Assembly: GCF_029931775.1 (NCBI RefSeq)
Contig: NC_079312.1
Coordinates: 10,857,821-10,921,820, forward strand
Source of the DNA: Euleptes europaea
Taxonomy: Eukaryota > Chordata > Lepidosauria > Squamata > Sphaerodactylidae
Direction of reading: 5' to 3'
Length of the DNA stretch: 64,000 nucleotides
Shown: piece after piece, positions 46,626 through 56,898 of the stretch
How the letters are laid out: each line of letters starts with the position of its first letter
How positions within the stretch are numbered: position 1 is the first letter of the stretch
Position numbers and translations under genes: made by a program
Notes under the pieces: model-generated
Databases searched by the model: none
Told to the model about the DNA's origin: nothing
What the model saw: the letters and a program-made list of their open reading frames with translations, nothing else

Positions 46626-47040
46626 TGTGAATTTGTTTGACTCGTGCAGGAAATAATGCAAGATTTGGTACTTCCCCAAGTTCTTTGCCTGGCCAAGGCT
46701 TTCACTCATCCAAAGATACTATGTTTAGAGGTGGCATGAAAGTGTAGCAGGATGCTGTGGGAATTTGGGAATCAGGCTTTGCTGGAAAGTTCAGTTTGTG
46801 CAATCCCCGCAGTAGTGAAAGGTTACCCCCAAAGACAGGAAAAGATATTTCTGGAAATTCCTGTGAAGTGCTTTGGGGAAGCCTAGCTGATCTTGGGAAG
46901 AGAGTAATCCATCTTCTGATGTCTTTGGGGTCTCTGGAGCCAGAGGGATGGACATGGGCTTACGTTGTTATGCTGTTCAGCCAGTGAAAGTCTAGAAATA
47001 ATTTTTTTAAATTGCATTTCAAAACTGGCATTGATTAAAT
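46626..47040. other. No gene seen
   Basis: No recognised repeat. One 76-codon frame without any domain. Confidence 0.35.
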
Positions 47041-47042
47041 GA

Positions 47043-47345
47043 AGAAGAAGAAGAGTTGGTTTTTATATGCTGACTTTCTCTACTTCAGGAAGAATCAGGC
47101 CGGCTTACAATCACCTTCCCCTTCCCCTCCCCACAACAGACACCCTATGAGGTTGGTGGGGCTGAGAGAGTGTGACTAGCCCAAGGTCATCCAGCTGGCT
47201 TCGTGTGTAGGAGAGGGGAAACCAACCTGGTTCACCAGATTAGACTCCGCCGCTCATGTGGAGGAGTGGGGAATCAAACCTGGTTCTCCAGATTAGAGTC
47301 CACCGCTCCAAACCACTCTTAACCATTACACCACACTGGCTCTCA
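47043..47345 (-). mobile_element. tRNA-derived SINE
   Basis: GAAGAAGAAGAGTTGGTTTTTATATGCTGAC to CTTAACCATTACACCACACTGGC. Confidence 0.85.
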
Positions 47346-47925
47346 TGATGTTTTACACTTGCTAGTGTGAAGCTATTAGGATGAAGATAGCTTGACTATC
47401 TCTATTATATTTTTTCTGGGTGCTTTTACAAAAGGAAGGTGTTTAAATGTTTAAAAATTTAGGATTTCTGCTTTAAAAAAACCTTTAGGACATTTTTGAC
47501 TGCAGTTTAATTGTGTATTTACAAAGGTTTTTATTTTTATCGATATTAACAGAACATAAAAGAAAAGAAAAATTAAGTTACATGATAGCAGTTACAATTA
47601 AATTGATTACAAGAAAAAAACAAGAAAATAACAACAATAACAATAGGCAATAAAATAGCAATTATGAGCAGGATATAGTAAAATAGTAATGATCATTAAA
47701 TAGTAACTATCCTGATATTCTGAACATAAAATATTTTAGCACTTAACAAGCACAGTATAGCTATTAAACAATATTATAAATGAATTGTGACGTAAAATAG
47801 ATAAAAACTACTTGGAATGGTATTGATTGTTTATATTTCTAAAAAACTTCCCAAATATTCAACACTAAGCCCTTGGCCCATTTTCAATAGAAGCTTGTGC
47901 CTGGGTACGTGCCTTTAATTTTTGA
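47346..47925. other. A/T-rich stretch
   Basis: Resembles 481-650 (TTTTTATTTTTATCGATATTAACAGAACATAAAAGAAAAG). Possibly a LINE tail in reverse. No gene. Confidence 0.35.
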
Positions 47926-47929
47926 TTTC

Positions 47930-48600
47930 ATCTATTTTTTGAGGGCCCGGAGGGTCTCTTGGTAAGCTTAACCTCAAGGACCCTTATAAGGCTCTCCGGC
48001 TCCAGCATTTTGAGCAGAAGCTATCACTTGTAAATCTGAAGTTGGAACACCTTTTCTCATCTTATGTAGATCAATGTAAAAAACATGTGGCCAAACTGAT
48101 CTATGCTAGAGATAAGAGTTACACTCATTTTGATGCTCGGAGAACATGTTCTCAGCTTGCCTGGGCCTGTTATCTAAGGATAATCCTCCTTCCTATCTGG
48201 ATTCTCTGGTTAGTCCAAAATTATGCAGAATCTTTATGCATTTGAGATTTAATTGCCCTTTTCCAATGGGCCGTCTGCTAAGGATCCTTTTTTCAGACCA
48301 GTTGTGTCCCTGCCCTCTTCAGTCAGTGGACTCCCTGGTACATATCCTTTTGCATTGTCCTTACGTGTCCCAACAGGCTAAAGTGGATTATACCGTGTTT
48401 TAACAATTGGTCCGTGTTTCCTCGAGAAACTTTGGAGCAAAAGGTTCAGTTCCTCTTATAGGCTACCGACCCTCAGCGCACTCATTTTCTTGCTCGTTTT
48501 TTGGAGGCTGCAGAGAAGAGTCGAAGGGAGGTATTTTTTAGAGATGGGTCTTGTGTAAGTTTTATGGTTTTATTGTTCGAGAGCTGGGTGGAAGAACAAG
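47930..48600 (+). mobile_element. LINE C-terminal fragment
   Basis: Frames read MEHLFSSYVDQCKK, then LRFNCPFPMGRLLR and DSLVHILLHCPYVSQQ, followed by RTHFLARFLEAAEKSRR. The CPC...HILLHCPY pattern matches the C-terminal knuckle of the LINE at 16240-19205. Broken by stops and frame changes. Confidence 0.65.
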
Positions 48601-49040
48601 GGGAAAGAGAGAGAGACGTAGCCCCAAGGAACTCTATGAGCAGTTCCACTGGCAAGATTTTTATTTTTGCCAGTGCAGCAAGCCGCTCAGGAGGCAGCGT
48701 GGCAGCACCGTCCCGGGAACACCTTCTCTTACCGCCCCCCCAGGATTGCTGCATATTCAGCTAGTTTGCTTTCCCAGCCCTCTTTTCTTTGGCAAGGTAT
48801 AATGCCATAAAGACCACCCTCCAAAGCAGGCATTTTCTCCAGTTAATCATAGAATCAGAGTTGGAACTGTTCTCTGTTGTCTGGAGACCAGTTGTACTTC
48901 TGGGAGATCTCCAGCTAACATCTGGAGATTGGCAGCGTTATAAATCCTCCTTTTACTCAACCCTTTTTTGGAGGTGAGGGGTTAAAGATATGTGTTATTT
49001 GGTTAATCATCATTATTTGGTTAATCATCAACCCATCAAC
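48601..49040. other. No gene; a MITE-like piece at 48830-48945
   Basis: 48830-48945 holds GCAGGCATTTTCTCCAG...TGTTGTCTGGAGACCAGTTGTACTTCTGGGAGATCTCCAGC, the 3' half of the GGGTTGCCA MITE family, with a short CR1-like AATCATAGAATCAGAGTTGG inside. Confidence 0.5.
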
Positions 49041-49092
49041 CCATAAATCATAGAGAAGGGGCCATGCAGGCCATCTAGTCCCAAAAAAAAAA

Positions 49093-49385
49093 GTAAAGGT
49101 CCCCTGTTCAAGCACCGGGTCATTCCTGACGCATGGGGTGATGTCACATCCCGACGTTTCCTAGGCAGACTTTGTTTATGGGGTGGTTTGCCAGTGCCTT
49201 CCCCAGTCATCTTCCCTTTACCCCCAGCAAGCTGGGTACTCATTTTACCAACCTCGGAAGGATGGAAGGCTGAGTCAACCTTGAGCCGGCTCCCTGAAAA
49301 CCGACTTCCGTCGGGATCGAACTCAGGTCGTGAGCAGAGCTTGGACTGCAATACTGCAGCTTACCACTCTGCGCCACGGGGCTCT
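49093..49385 (-). mobile_element. tRNA-derived SINE with GGTAAAGGTCCCC end, in CR1
   Basis: Flanked by a direct repeat CCATCTAGTCC (49071-49081 and about 49388-49398), a clean target duplication. An A-run adjoins its 3' end. Confidence 0.85.
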
Positions 49386-49466
49386 TCCATCTAGTCCAAC
49401 CCCCTGCTTAATGCAGGATCAGCCTAGAGTATCCCTGGCAAGTGTTTGTCCAGCCTCTGCTTAAAG

Positions 49467-49946
49467 CAGGGGTGGGGAACGTCAGGCCCGGGGGCCATTT
49501 AAGGCCCGCGAAACCATTTGGTCTGGCCCTTTGTGGGTCATGGCAGATCTCTAGCTCAGAAGGATCTAAGACGGGCGATCCGCCCCCTCCCTTGGACAGG
49601 AACAGCCTCTATTCAAGGCAGATGTGAGAAAGGGAACCTTTCTTTTGCTGAGAAAGGGAAGCTTTTTTCCCCCTTGCAGAAGAGTCATTAGCTATGGAGC
49701 TGCTAGGACCACCCAAGAAACTGTGTTAACCCTTTCCCACCTGGGCCGTGGAGAAACATATTCCCTCTGTACTACAAGAGGGCTGTGGGGCAGAAGTGGC
49801 GACATGGAGGGGTTAAAGAGGGCAGGGCCAGAATGCACGCACACGGGGTGTGTGTGTGCGAGTTAAGTTGATAATTTTGTATGGCCCGCGAATGATGTTA
49901 TAAATATCCAAATGGCCCTTGGCGGAAAAAAGGTTCCCCACCCCTG
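49467..49946. mobile_element. Non-autonomous hAT element, 480 bp, 8-bp target duplication
   Basis: Ends CAGGGGTGGGGAACG / GGTTCCCCACCCCTG. The duplication GCTTAAAG is at 49459-49466 and 49947-49954. GGCCCGCGAA occurs near both ends. An internal (GT)-rich run is near 49850. Confidence 0.9.
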
Positions 49947-50232
49947 GCTTAAAGACTGCCAGCGAGGGGGAGCTCACCACCTCCCTAGGTAGCTGATTCC
50001 ACTGTCGAACAACTCTTACTGTAATTTCCCCCTCCTAATATCCAGCCAGTACCTTGCTGCCCGCAATTTAAACCCCTTTATTGCCAGTCCTATCCTCTGC
50101 TGCTTACAGGAACGGCTCCCCGCCCTCCTCTGACAGCCCTTCAGATACTTCAAGAGTGCAACCATGTCCTCCCTCAACCTCCTCTTCAGACTAAACATTC
50201 CCAAAGCCTTCCCTCATTCCTCGAATGAATCA

Positions 50233-50435
50233 GAGCTGGTGGCATAGCCCTGAATAGGCTGGTCTTGTCGGAGTTTGGAAGCCAAGCAAGGTCAGCCTTG
50301 GTCAGTCCTTGTATGGGAGACCATCAAGGAAGGGCAGGGTTGCTATGCAGAGGCAGGCAATAGCAAACCACCTCTGAATGTCTCTTGCCTTGAGGGGTCT
50401 CCATGAGTTAGCATCGACTTGAAGGCACACAATTG
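50233..50435 (+). mobile_element. 5S-rRNA-derived SINE
   Basis: TGAATAGGCTGGTCTTGTCGGAGTTTGGAAGCCAAGC...TGTATGGGAGACCATCAAGG...CATGAGTTAGCATCGACTTGAAGGCACACAA. Confidence 0.8.
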
Positions 50436-50534
50436 TTTCGTGGTCCAATCTTAGGATGGCAGCCTTTCAGTGTTGGCGTCTTTAGGAAAAATTGAATACA
50501 TTCTTATTTCATGATGTGCCACCTTCTCTGGAGT

Positions 50535-50682
50535 CTTGGGGTGAAAACACATGGTCGCTTTATGCTCCTTTAATCCCTGTTTTAGCCAGGATCGAACGCA
50601 CATTAGGCGAAACACATGGGTTCGATCCTGGCTGAATCCGGGATTAAAGTAGGATAAAGTGACCATGCGTTTTTGCCCTTGG
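50535..50682. mobile_element. Hairpin MITE of a third family
   Basis: The arms 50535-50597 and 50620-50682 are inverted copies (CACATGGTCGCTTTATGCTCC...GCCAGGATCGAAC with GTTCGATCCTGGC...GGATAAAGTGACCATGCG), separated by about 22 bp. Confidence 0.75.
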
Positions 50683-50819
50683 TCAGCGTTCTGAGCAGCT
50701 GACCTGCAGCTGAGAAGCCGCTTAGTTCAGAGGGAAGTGGCCCTGTTTTGTGTGCAGAGGGCCCTCTTTTGTGTGCAGAGGGCCACAGTTTCAATCCCCG
50801 GCCACAGGTTCAATCCCTG

Positions 50820-51145
50820 GCCAGCGTGGTGTAGTATAGCGGTTAAGAGCGGTGGTTTGGAGCGGCGGACTCAGATCTGGAGAACCGAGTTTGATTCCCC
50901 ACTCCTCCACATGAGCAGCGGAGGCTAATCTGGTGAACCGGATTTGTTCCCCCGCTCTTACACACGAAGCCAGCTGGGTGACCTTGGGCTAGTCACAGTA
51001 CTCTCCGAACTCTCTCAGCCCCACCTACCACACAGGGCGTCTGTTGTGGGGAGGGAAAGAGAAGGTGATTGTGAGCCGGTTTGAGTCACCCTTAAGAGGT
51101 AGAGAAAGTCAGCGTATAAAAACCAACACTACTTCTTCTTCATCT
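50820..51145 (+). mobile_element. tRNA-derived SINE
   Basis: GCCAGCGTGGTGTAGTATAGCGGTTAAGAGCGG to AAGTCAGCGTATAAAAACCAACACTACTTC. Confidence 0.85.
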
Positions 51146-51282
51146 CCAGTTAAAAAATAAAAAAGGATCAGGTCATAGGTGATGTAAAGGACCTCCTGCC
51201 GAGACCCCGGAGAGCCACTTGCTGGACAGAGTAGACAAGGGAGACTTTGAGATACCGGTAGTCTGACCCCGTATGAGACAGA
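51146..51282 (+). mobile_element. tRNA-Ala-derived SINE, 3' part
   Basis: CATCTCCAGTTAAA...GGTGATGTAAAGGACCTCCTGCCGAGACCCCGGAGAGCC...GTAGTCTGACCCCGTATGAGAC. Confidence 0.65.
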
Positions 51283-51559
51283 GGGGGTTACTGCACTTTG
51301 TATTCCCAGCGATGTTTTAAAAGTTTGAAAATGTTGTAAAAAAACATCGCTTTAAAAGGGTTTTTGGATACCACGGCTTATAAATGGTTGGAAGACTTCT
51401 TCACAGCTAAAGGGGCCAAACAAAGTGCGAACAGTATTTTTTATAGCAGTTTCAAACTCTTAATACATCGGTGGGAATACATAGAAAGTGCGAACAGTAT
51501 TTTTTATAACGTTTTCAAACTCTTAATGCATCGCTGGGAATACAAGTGCGGTAACCCCC
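51283..51559. mobile_element. Hairpin MITE, copy 2, with an extra arm
   Basis: Ends GGGGGTTACTGC / GCGGTAACCCCC. Same family as 21651 and 55756, but the right arm AGTGCGAACAGTATTTTTTATA...CATCGGTGGGAATAC is present twice in tandem. Flanks read ACAGA on the left and AGATT on the right, so a 3-bp duplication AGA is possible. Confidence 0.75.
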
Positions 51560-51765
51560 AGATTTGTGTGAGGCAGCCAGAGTCTGCTTGCCTAGAGTAA
51601 AAAATGAGTATTTCTGTCTGTTACATTACAGATTTGTTTGTATATCCTTGTCACGAGAAGGGGCCGTGGCCAGTGACGGTTCTGTTGCCACAGACAGTTG
51701 GGGGAAGGACACTGATTTTTGTTGAGACGGTTTGTTTAGAGGAGGTTTGGTTTCTCTTCCTCTAA
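51560..51765. other. No gene seen
   Basis: No feature recognised. Confidence 0.35.
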
Positions 51766-51767
51766 AA

Positions 51768-51986
51768 CAGGCTTGTCTAAACTGCAGCCCCCGGACCGCA
51801 TGCAGCCCAGGACGGCTATGAATGCAGCCCAACACAAAATCGTAAACTTACTTAAAACATTATGAATCAGCTATTGTTGTGTTAGTGTATTTTATGGGCG
51901 GCCCAAGTTAGTGTTAGTGTATTTTATGTGCGGCACAAGACAATTCTTCTTCCAATGTGGCCCAGGGAAGCCAATGGACACCCCTG
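51768..51986. mobile_element. hAT-like MITE, degraded
   Basis: CAGGCTTGTCTAAACTGCAGCCCCCGGACC at the left and CCAATGGACACCCCTG at the right. Internally GTTAGTGTATTTTATG is repeated. No 8-bp duplication found. Confidence 0.5.
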
Positions 51987-52139
51987 GAGAGGGAGGGAGG
52001 GTAACAGAAATCCTCCCAGCTGAGAGCTAGATGTGTTAGTGGCTACATGTTGATTTGAGGGTCCTTTGAACGATGTTACCATCTTACGTTGTTCAGTGCC
52101 TAATCTCCCCCCCCCCAAAAAAAAAACTCATAGGGATTT

Positions 52140-52405
52140 GTGTTGTGTGTTAAGTTCCGTCAAGTCACTTCCGACTCATGGCGACCCCATGAATGAAAGT
52201 CCTCCAAAATGTCTTGTCTTTGACCGCCTTGCTCAGATCTTGCAAATTGAAGGCTGTGGCTTCCTTTATTGAGTCCTTCCATCTCTTGTTGGGTCTTCCT
52301 CTTTTCCTGCTGCCCTCAACTTTTCCTAGCATGACTGTCTTTTCCAGTGACTCTTGTCGTCTCATCAGTTTAGTCATTTTAGCTTCTAGGGTCATAGGGA
52401 TTTAC
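52140..52405 (-). mobile_element. RTE/BovB LINE 3' end
   Basis: TGTTAAGTTCCGTCAAGTCACTTCCGACTCATGGCGACCCC and the minus translation VEGSRKRGRPNKRWKDSIKE show the BovB C-terminus and 3' end. Confidence 0.85.
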
Positions 52406-52910
52406 AGATGCTAATTCATCCTAGTTCTTTTTATCCTTCAATAAATTCCTGGTTTTCTCCTCGCTTCTTCATGCTTCTGTGTGCTGTCCTAGAGGACGGA
52501 GGGATTTGGTGTGTGTGTGGGGGGGGTTGTTTCGCCTGTGGCTGTTCAGGTCTGCTGTGAGGCAAAACCTGTATCTGGAGAAATTGTGAGCCTGGGAAAA
52601 TGGGGCTCCTTCTGGTACAATCCTGGGGAGGGAGAAAATCAAAGATGTTTATCCCTCCCATAAGTAAAGAACTTGGTGGTGGCGCCTCGATGTATCATCC
52701 CTGGAGCATGAAGGGGAGGCTACTGGGGACCCGAGTAGGCTTTTCCCTTTGTCCATGACAACCCCACTGAGAGGCAGAGCTTGAGTTGCCTGGCCTGGTA
52801 ACCACAGGGGTACCAGCGGGGCAGCTGTCAGCAACAGCATGTCGCTTCCAGGGAAAACCTGAAGTCATTACTTTCTAGGAATCACTGGAAACTTTATGGT
52901 AAAACTATAG
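52406..52910. other. No gene seen
   Basis: A GT/G-rich run is at 52510-52528. No recognised repeat. Confidence 0.35.
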
Positions 52911-52911
52911 G

Positions 52912-53440
52912 GCAGCCATGAAGGAGCTAGAAAAGATTTTGAAGTGTAAGGATGTGTCACTGGCCACCAAGACTAGATTAATTCATGCCATCGTATTCCC
53001 TATTACTATGTATGGGTGTGAAAGCTGGACTGTGAAGAAAGCTGATAGGAAGAAAATAGATTCCTTTGAACTGTGGTGTTGGAGGAGAGGGTTACGGATT
53101 TCGTGTACTGCCAAAAAAACAAATCAGTGGGTTCTAGATCAAATCAGGCCTGAACTGACCCTAGAAGCTAAAATGACTAAACTGAGGCTGTCGTATTTTG
53201 GTCACGTCATGAGATGACAAGAGTCACTGGAAAAGACCGTCATGATAGGAAAAGTTGAGGGCAGCAGGAAAAGAGGAAGACCCAACAAGAGATGGACTGA
53301 CTCAATAAAGGAAGCCACAGCCTTCAATTTGCAAGATCTGAACAAGGCTGTCAAAGACAGGACATTTTGGAGGACTTTCATTCATAGGGTCGCCATGAGT
53401 CGGAAGCGACTTGACGGCACTTAACATACACACACAGAGT
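52912..53440 (+). mobile_element. RTE/BovB LINE, 5'-truncated 3' end, best preserved copy
   Basis: An open frame runs MKELEKILKCKDVSLATKTR, YGCESWTVKKADRKKIDSFE, LRLSYFGHVMR to 53217, meets one TGA, and continues VEGSRKRGRPNKRWTDSIKE to 53424. It ends GGGTCGCCATGAGTCGGAAGCGACTTGACGGCACTTAACA plus ACAC. These are the C-terminal residues of the BovB reverse transcriptase protein. Confidence 0.9.
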
Positions 53441-54040
53441 TTCTGGGGATTTCTAGAGAGGACTAATGCCACTTCTGGATGTGATGTCACGTCCTCTTTG
53501 TGACTTGGCAGCAAATCAAACCAGCCAGGCTAGAGGGAGATTTCGTGACTTGGCAACGCAGCCTTTAATCCCTGAAAAATCTTTAATACTAGGTTCTTCG
53601 ATAACAAAACTCATCATTCCAATTTTGTACCTTAAAGGCCTCCAGGTTAATTCTTTCTGGTATGCTTCTCATTGTGGAGCTACGTTTCTGGGATGTGTCA
53701 TAACAAGGTGGTGTTGTTTTTTACATAAGCCCCAGGACCTATTTGGGTCAGAAGTAGGAGCCGGATATTTAAAGAATGGCAGGAGGAGGGAACAGGTGGA
53801 AAATCCCCCATTCAGATCTCCGTCTCCGGGCTTTTATAAACTCTTAAGGGTTTGAGTAGGTGAATTTTCCTCTCTCATTTGAAAAGAAAGTGGGCTCTGA
53901 GCTATTGTTGACATTTGATGTAGCATTCTCAGTCCAACAGGGCTGCTTTTTGAGGTATATTTTAGATAATTTACGAAGTCATGTTTTTCTGTGTAGCTAG
54001 AGTTCTCGCAGTAGGTAGACATCTTTATGTGTGGGTAGTC
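53441..54040. other. No gene seen
   Basis: Short frames only. No named repeat. Confidence 0.4.
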
Positions 54041-54044
54041 TACT

Positions 54045-54280
54045 GCAGCCCTGACCTGGATGGCCCAGGCTAGCCTGATCTTGTCAGATCTCAGAAGCTA
54101 AGCAGGGTCAGCCCTGGTTAGTATTTGGATGGGAGACCACCAAGGAACACCAGGGTTGCTGTGCAGAGGAAGGCACTGGCAAACCACCTCTGTCAGTCTC
54201 TTGCCATGAAAACCCCCAAAAAGGGGTCGCCATAAGTCGGCTGCGACTTGACGGCACTTTACACACACACACACACAGCC
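54045..54280 (+). mobile_element. 5S-rRNA-derived SINE, full length
   Basis: GCCCTGACCTGGATGGCCCAGGCTAGCCTGATCTTGTCAGATCTCAGAAGC...GGATGGGAGACCACCAAGG...CGCCATAAGTCGGCTGCGACTTGACGGCACTTTACAC with an ACAC tail. The best copy in the window. Confidence 0.9.
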
Positions 54281-54281
54281 T

Positions 54282-54385
54282 ACTGCAAGATCTGAGCAAG
54301 ACTATTAAAGACAGGACATTGATTCATAGGGTCGCCCTGAGTCAGAACCAACTTGACAGCACTTAACACACACACACACCTTGCC
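54282..54385 (+). mobile_element. BovB 3' terminus
   Basis: ATCTGAGCAAGACTATTAAAGACAGGACATTGATTCATAGGGTCGCCCTGAGTCAGAACCAACTTGACAGCACTTAACAC, directly beside the 5S SINE whose tail it resembles. Confidence 0.8.
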
Positions 54386-54588
54386 TACTGCTGCTTTAGT
54401 GGATGACATGAGGGCTAGCCACTTGTTTCTTAGATGTTGTGATAACGTTTTGGGAAGAAAAATAAATATGCCTACCAATGTTACTGGAGTCATTTGGCTT
54501 TCTTGTGTCATGATACTTTTTTATACTAAATATGCTTAACTTTTTCAGGCCCTTATTACAAGTTCTTGCTATGTATTTGTCAGTTACA
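54386..54588. other. No gene seen
   Basis: No feature recognised. Confidence 0.35.
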
Positions 54589-54589
54589 C

Positions 54590-55160
54590 ATCGGGATAAA
54601 AATAGAGCAACTGCCCTATGGGGAGCGGTTAAAACCCTTAGGGTTGTTTAGCTTGGAAAGAAGGGGAGACATGATAGAGGTCTATAAAATTATGCATGGT
54701 GTGGAGAGAGTGGACAGGGCGAAGCTTTTCTCCCTCTCTCGTAATACTAGAACGCGGGGTCATCTGCTGAAGCTGGAGGTTGAGAGAGTCAAAACAGATA
54801 AAAGGAAGTACTTCTTCACACAAAACATAGTTAAACTGTGGAACTCCCTGCCCCAGGATGCGGTGATGGCTGCCAACGTTCAAGGCTTGAAGAGGGGAGT
54901 GGACATGTTCATCGAGGAGAGGGGTATTCATGGCTACTAGTTATGGATACTAGTCATGATGCATACCTATTATCTCCAGGATCAGAGGAGCATGCCTATT
55001 ATATTAGGTGCTGTGGAACTCAGGCAGGATGGTGGTGCTGCAGTCATCTTGTTTGGGGGCTTCCTAGAGGCACCTGGTTGGCCATTGTGTGAACAGACTG
55101 CTGGACTTGATGGTCCTTGGTCTAATCCAGCATTGCCTTTCTTGTGGTCTTAATTTACGT
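54590..55160 (+). mobile_element. CR1 LINE 3' end
   Basis: An open stretch reads LGLFSLERRGDMIEVYKIMH, then NTRTRGHLLKLEVERVKTDK and IVKLWNSLPQDAVMAANVQG, and ends MFIEERGIHGY at 54940. This is the CR1 protein end, followed by the 3' UTR to CTTGGTCTAATCCAGCATTGC. Confidence 0.9.
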
Positions 55161-55750
55161 CTGGCAAAGAAGTCTTGGCAAAACCAATAAAGAGCATTTT
55201 CAGTGCTATTTCTATAGTCTGAAAAATCTTTTCAGGGCAGAAAAAGGGGCCCTGAAGTAGCTTGAATATCCCTTCTCTTCCAAATCTAAGAAGTTAGGTT
55301 GCAAACCTATATACAGTTACTTGAGAGTATGTCCTATTGAGGGGACTCCTTCTGAGTAGACATGTTTAAGATTGCAATGTGGGTTTTAATCAAGCAGAAA
55401 GGATTAAAGAAGGTGATTTGAATGGGGTCACAAAGCATCACTCTGTTTATCTAACCTTTGCGCGGTTACTGAAGCTGTAGGAAATGAGTTCATTCCCAAG
55501 CCCAGTTGGGACTGAGTCCGCAATAGTTGTGCCAGCTCTCCATTCCCCTCATCTTCAGGTAGTTTTGCTCCATAGGTGGCTGGAGGTTGAAATGCTCCCG
55601 AATGAGCGCCTCTTGATCACCCTGCCCCCTTGCCCTTTTAGAGACTGGCAAGTCGAGTTGTTACCTGGGATGAGTTTCCAATCCCATTAAAAAATTATTT
55701 GGAGAAACTGAATGGATGAGTTCTTCGCTCCTGCTTGGGACCTGGTTGAA
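55161..55750. other. No gene seen
   Basis: Single-copy-looking, with only short frames. Confidence 0.4.
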
Positions 55751-55755
55751 AGTTT

Positions 55756-55965
55756 GGGGGTTACCGCATTATGTATTCCCAGGGATGTATTAAGAGTTTG
55801 AAACTGTTATAAAAAATACTCTTGGCACTTTGTTTGGCCCCTTTAGCTGTGAAGACGTCTTCCAACCATATGTTAGCCGTGGCATCCAAAAACCCTTTTA
55901 AAACGATGTTTTTTATAACATTTTCAAACAATACATCGCTGGGAATACATAATGCAGTAACCCCC
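55756..55965. mobile_element. Hairpin MITE, copy 3
   Basis: Ends GGGGGTTACCGC / GCAGTAACCCCC with arms of about 60 bp and the shared core CTTTAGCTGTGAAGACGTC. Flanks AGTTT and TTTAT allow a 3-bp duplication TTT. Confidence 0.8.
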
Positions 55966-56091
55966 TTTATTTTGTATTTGTGTGTGTGTGTCTTATCTAA
56001 GAATTCCCTGCCCCAATTTCTCTCATGAATCAGTTTAGAGATCTGTACCCAGTTGGTACTTTATAGTAGCTTACCACATTATTCTCCCTGT

Positions 56092-56310
56092 CTGTGTGTA
56101 AAGTGCTGTCAAGTTGCAGCTGACTTATGGTGACTATGTAGGTGTTTCAAGGCAAGGGACTAACAGAGGTGGATTGCCATTGCCTGCCTCTGCTTAGCGA
56201 CCCTGGAGTTCCTTGGTGGTTTCCCATGCAAGTACTAACCAGGGCCGACCCTCCTTAGCTTCCAAGATCTGATGAGATCAGGCTAACCTGGGCCATCCAG
56301 GTCAGGGCAT
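56092..56310 (-). mobile_element. 5S-rRNA-derived SINE
   Basis: GTGTAAAGTGCTGTCAAGTTGCAGCTGACTTATGG...AGTTCCTTGGTGGTTTCCCATGCAAGTACTAACCAGG...GATCTGATGAGATCAGGCTAACC. Confidence 0.85.
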
Positions 56311-56364
56311 TTTCTCCCTGCTTCCAATTTATCCTCATGTTTTATCTTTATTATTAACACATGA

Positions 56365-56660
56365 AGAGAGCCAGTGTGGTGTGGTGGTTAAGAGCGGTGG
56401 ACTCTGATCTGGAGAACCGGGTTTGATTCCCCACTCCTCCACATGAGCAGCGGAGGCTAATCTGGTGAACTGGATTTGTTTCCCCACTCCTACACATGAA
56501 GCCAGTTTTGGGCTAGTCGCAGCTCTCTTAGAGCTCTCTCAGCGACACCTACCTCACAGGGTGTCTGTAGCGGGGAGGGGAAGGCGATTGTAAGCCGGTT
56601 TGAGTCTGCCTTAAGTGGCAGAGAAAGTCGGCGTATAAAAACCAACTCTTCTTCTGCTTA
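56365..56660 (+). mobile_element. tRNA-derived SINE just upstream of the SCAN gene
   Basis: GAGAGCCAGTGTGGTGTGGTGGTTAAGAGCGG to AAGTCGGCGTATAAAAACCAACTCTTC. Confidence 0.85.
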
Positions 56661-56714
56661 ATAATCACAACCTAAATTAAATAAATTCCTGTTTGTCTCT
56701 CCTCAGGAAGAATT

Positions 56715-56898
56715 TTCCAGAAAATCATTTCTCGCCTGCCTGTTCGACCAAAAGCCCTGATAACCTCTGTTGTCCATGGGCAGAGAGACCCGTCAGAATT
56801 TGAGATGCATTAGAATAGATCTAAGGTCAGAGGCTGAATACTGGCCCTGACATTTCCTGGTGGGGGTCAGAAGCTTGTGATCTCAGGCTTAACTTCGG
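56715..56898 (+). other. Probable 5' UTR of the SCAN gene exon
   Basis: A pyrimidine tract TTTGTCTCTCCTCAG ends at about 56705 and could be a splice acceptor. What follows has stops in all frames until the start codon region and no repeat, so it reads as 5' UTR joined to the SCAN exon. Confidence 0.45.

Larger units (their letters stand above)
49047..50225 (-). mobile_element. CR1 LINE 3' region carrying two insertions
   Basis: AATCATAGAGAAGGGGCCATGCAGGCCATCTAGTCC, then a SINE, then CCATCTAGTCCAACCCCCTGC...CTCTGCTTAAAG, then a hAT, then GCTTAAAGACTGCCAGCGAGG to CTTCAGACTAAACATTCCC. The minus frame MGMFSLKRRLREDMVALLKYLKGCQRR is the CR1 C-terminal motif. Confidence 0.85.

Noticed and set aside
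54045-54280. 5S rRNA gene
   Set aside because: The 5S-like part is partial and diverged and is fused to a LINE-type tail. It is a SINE, repeated seven times in the window.
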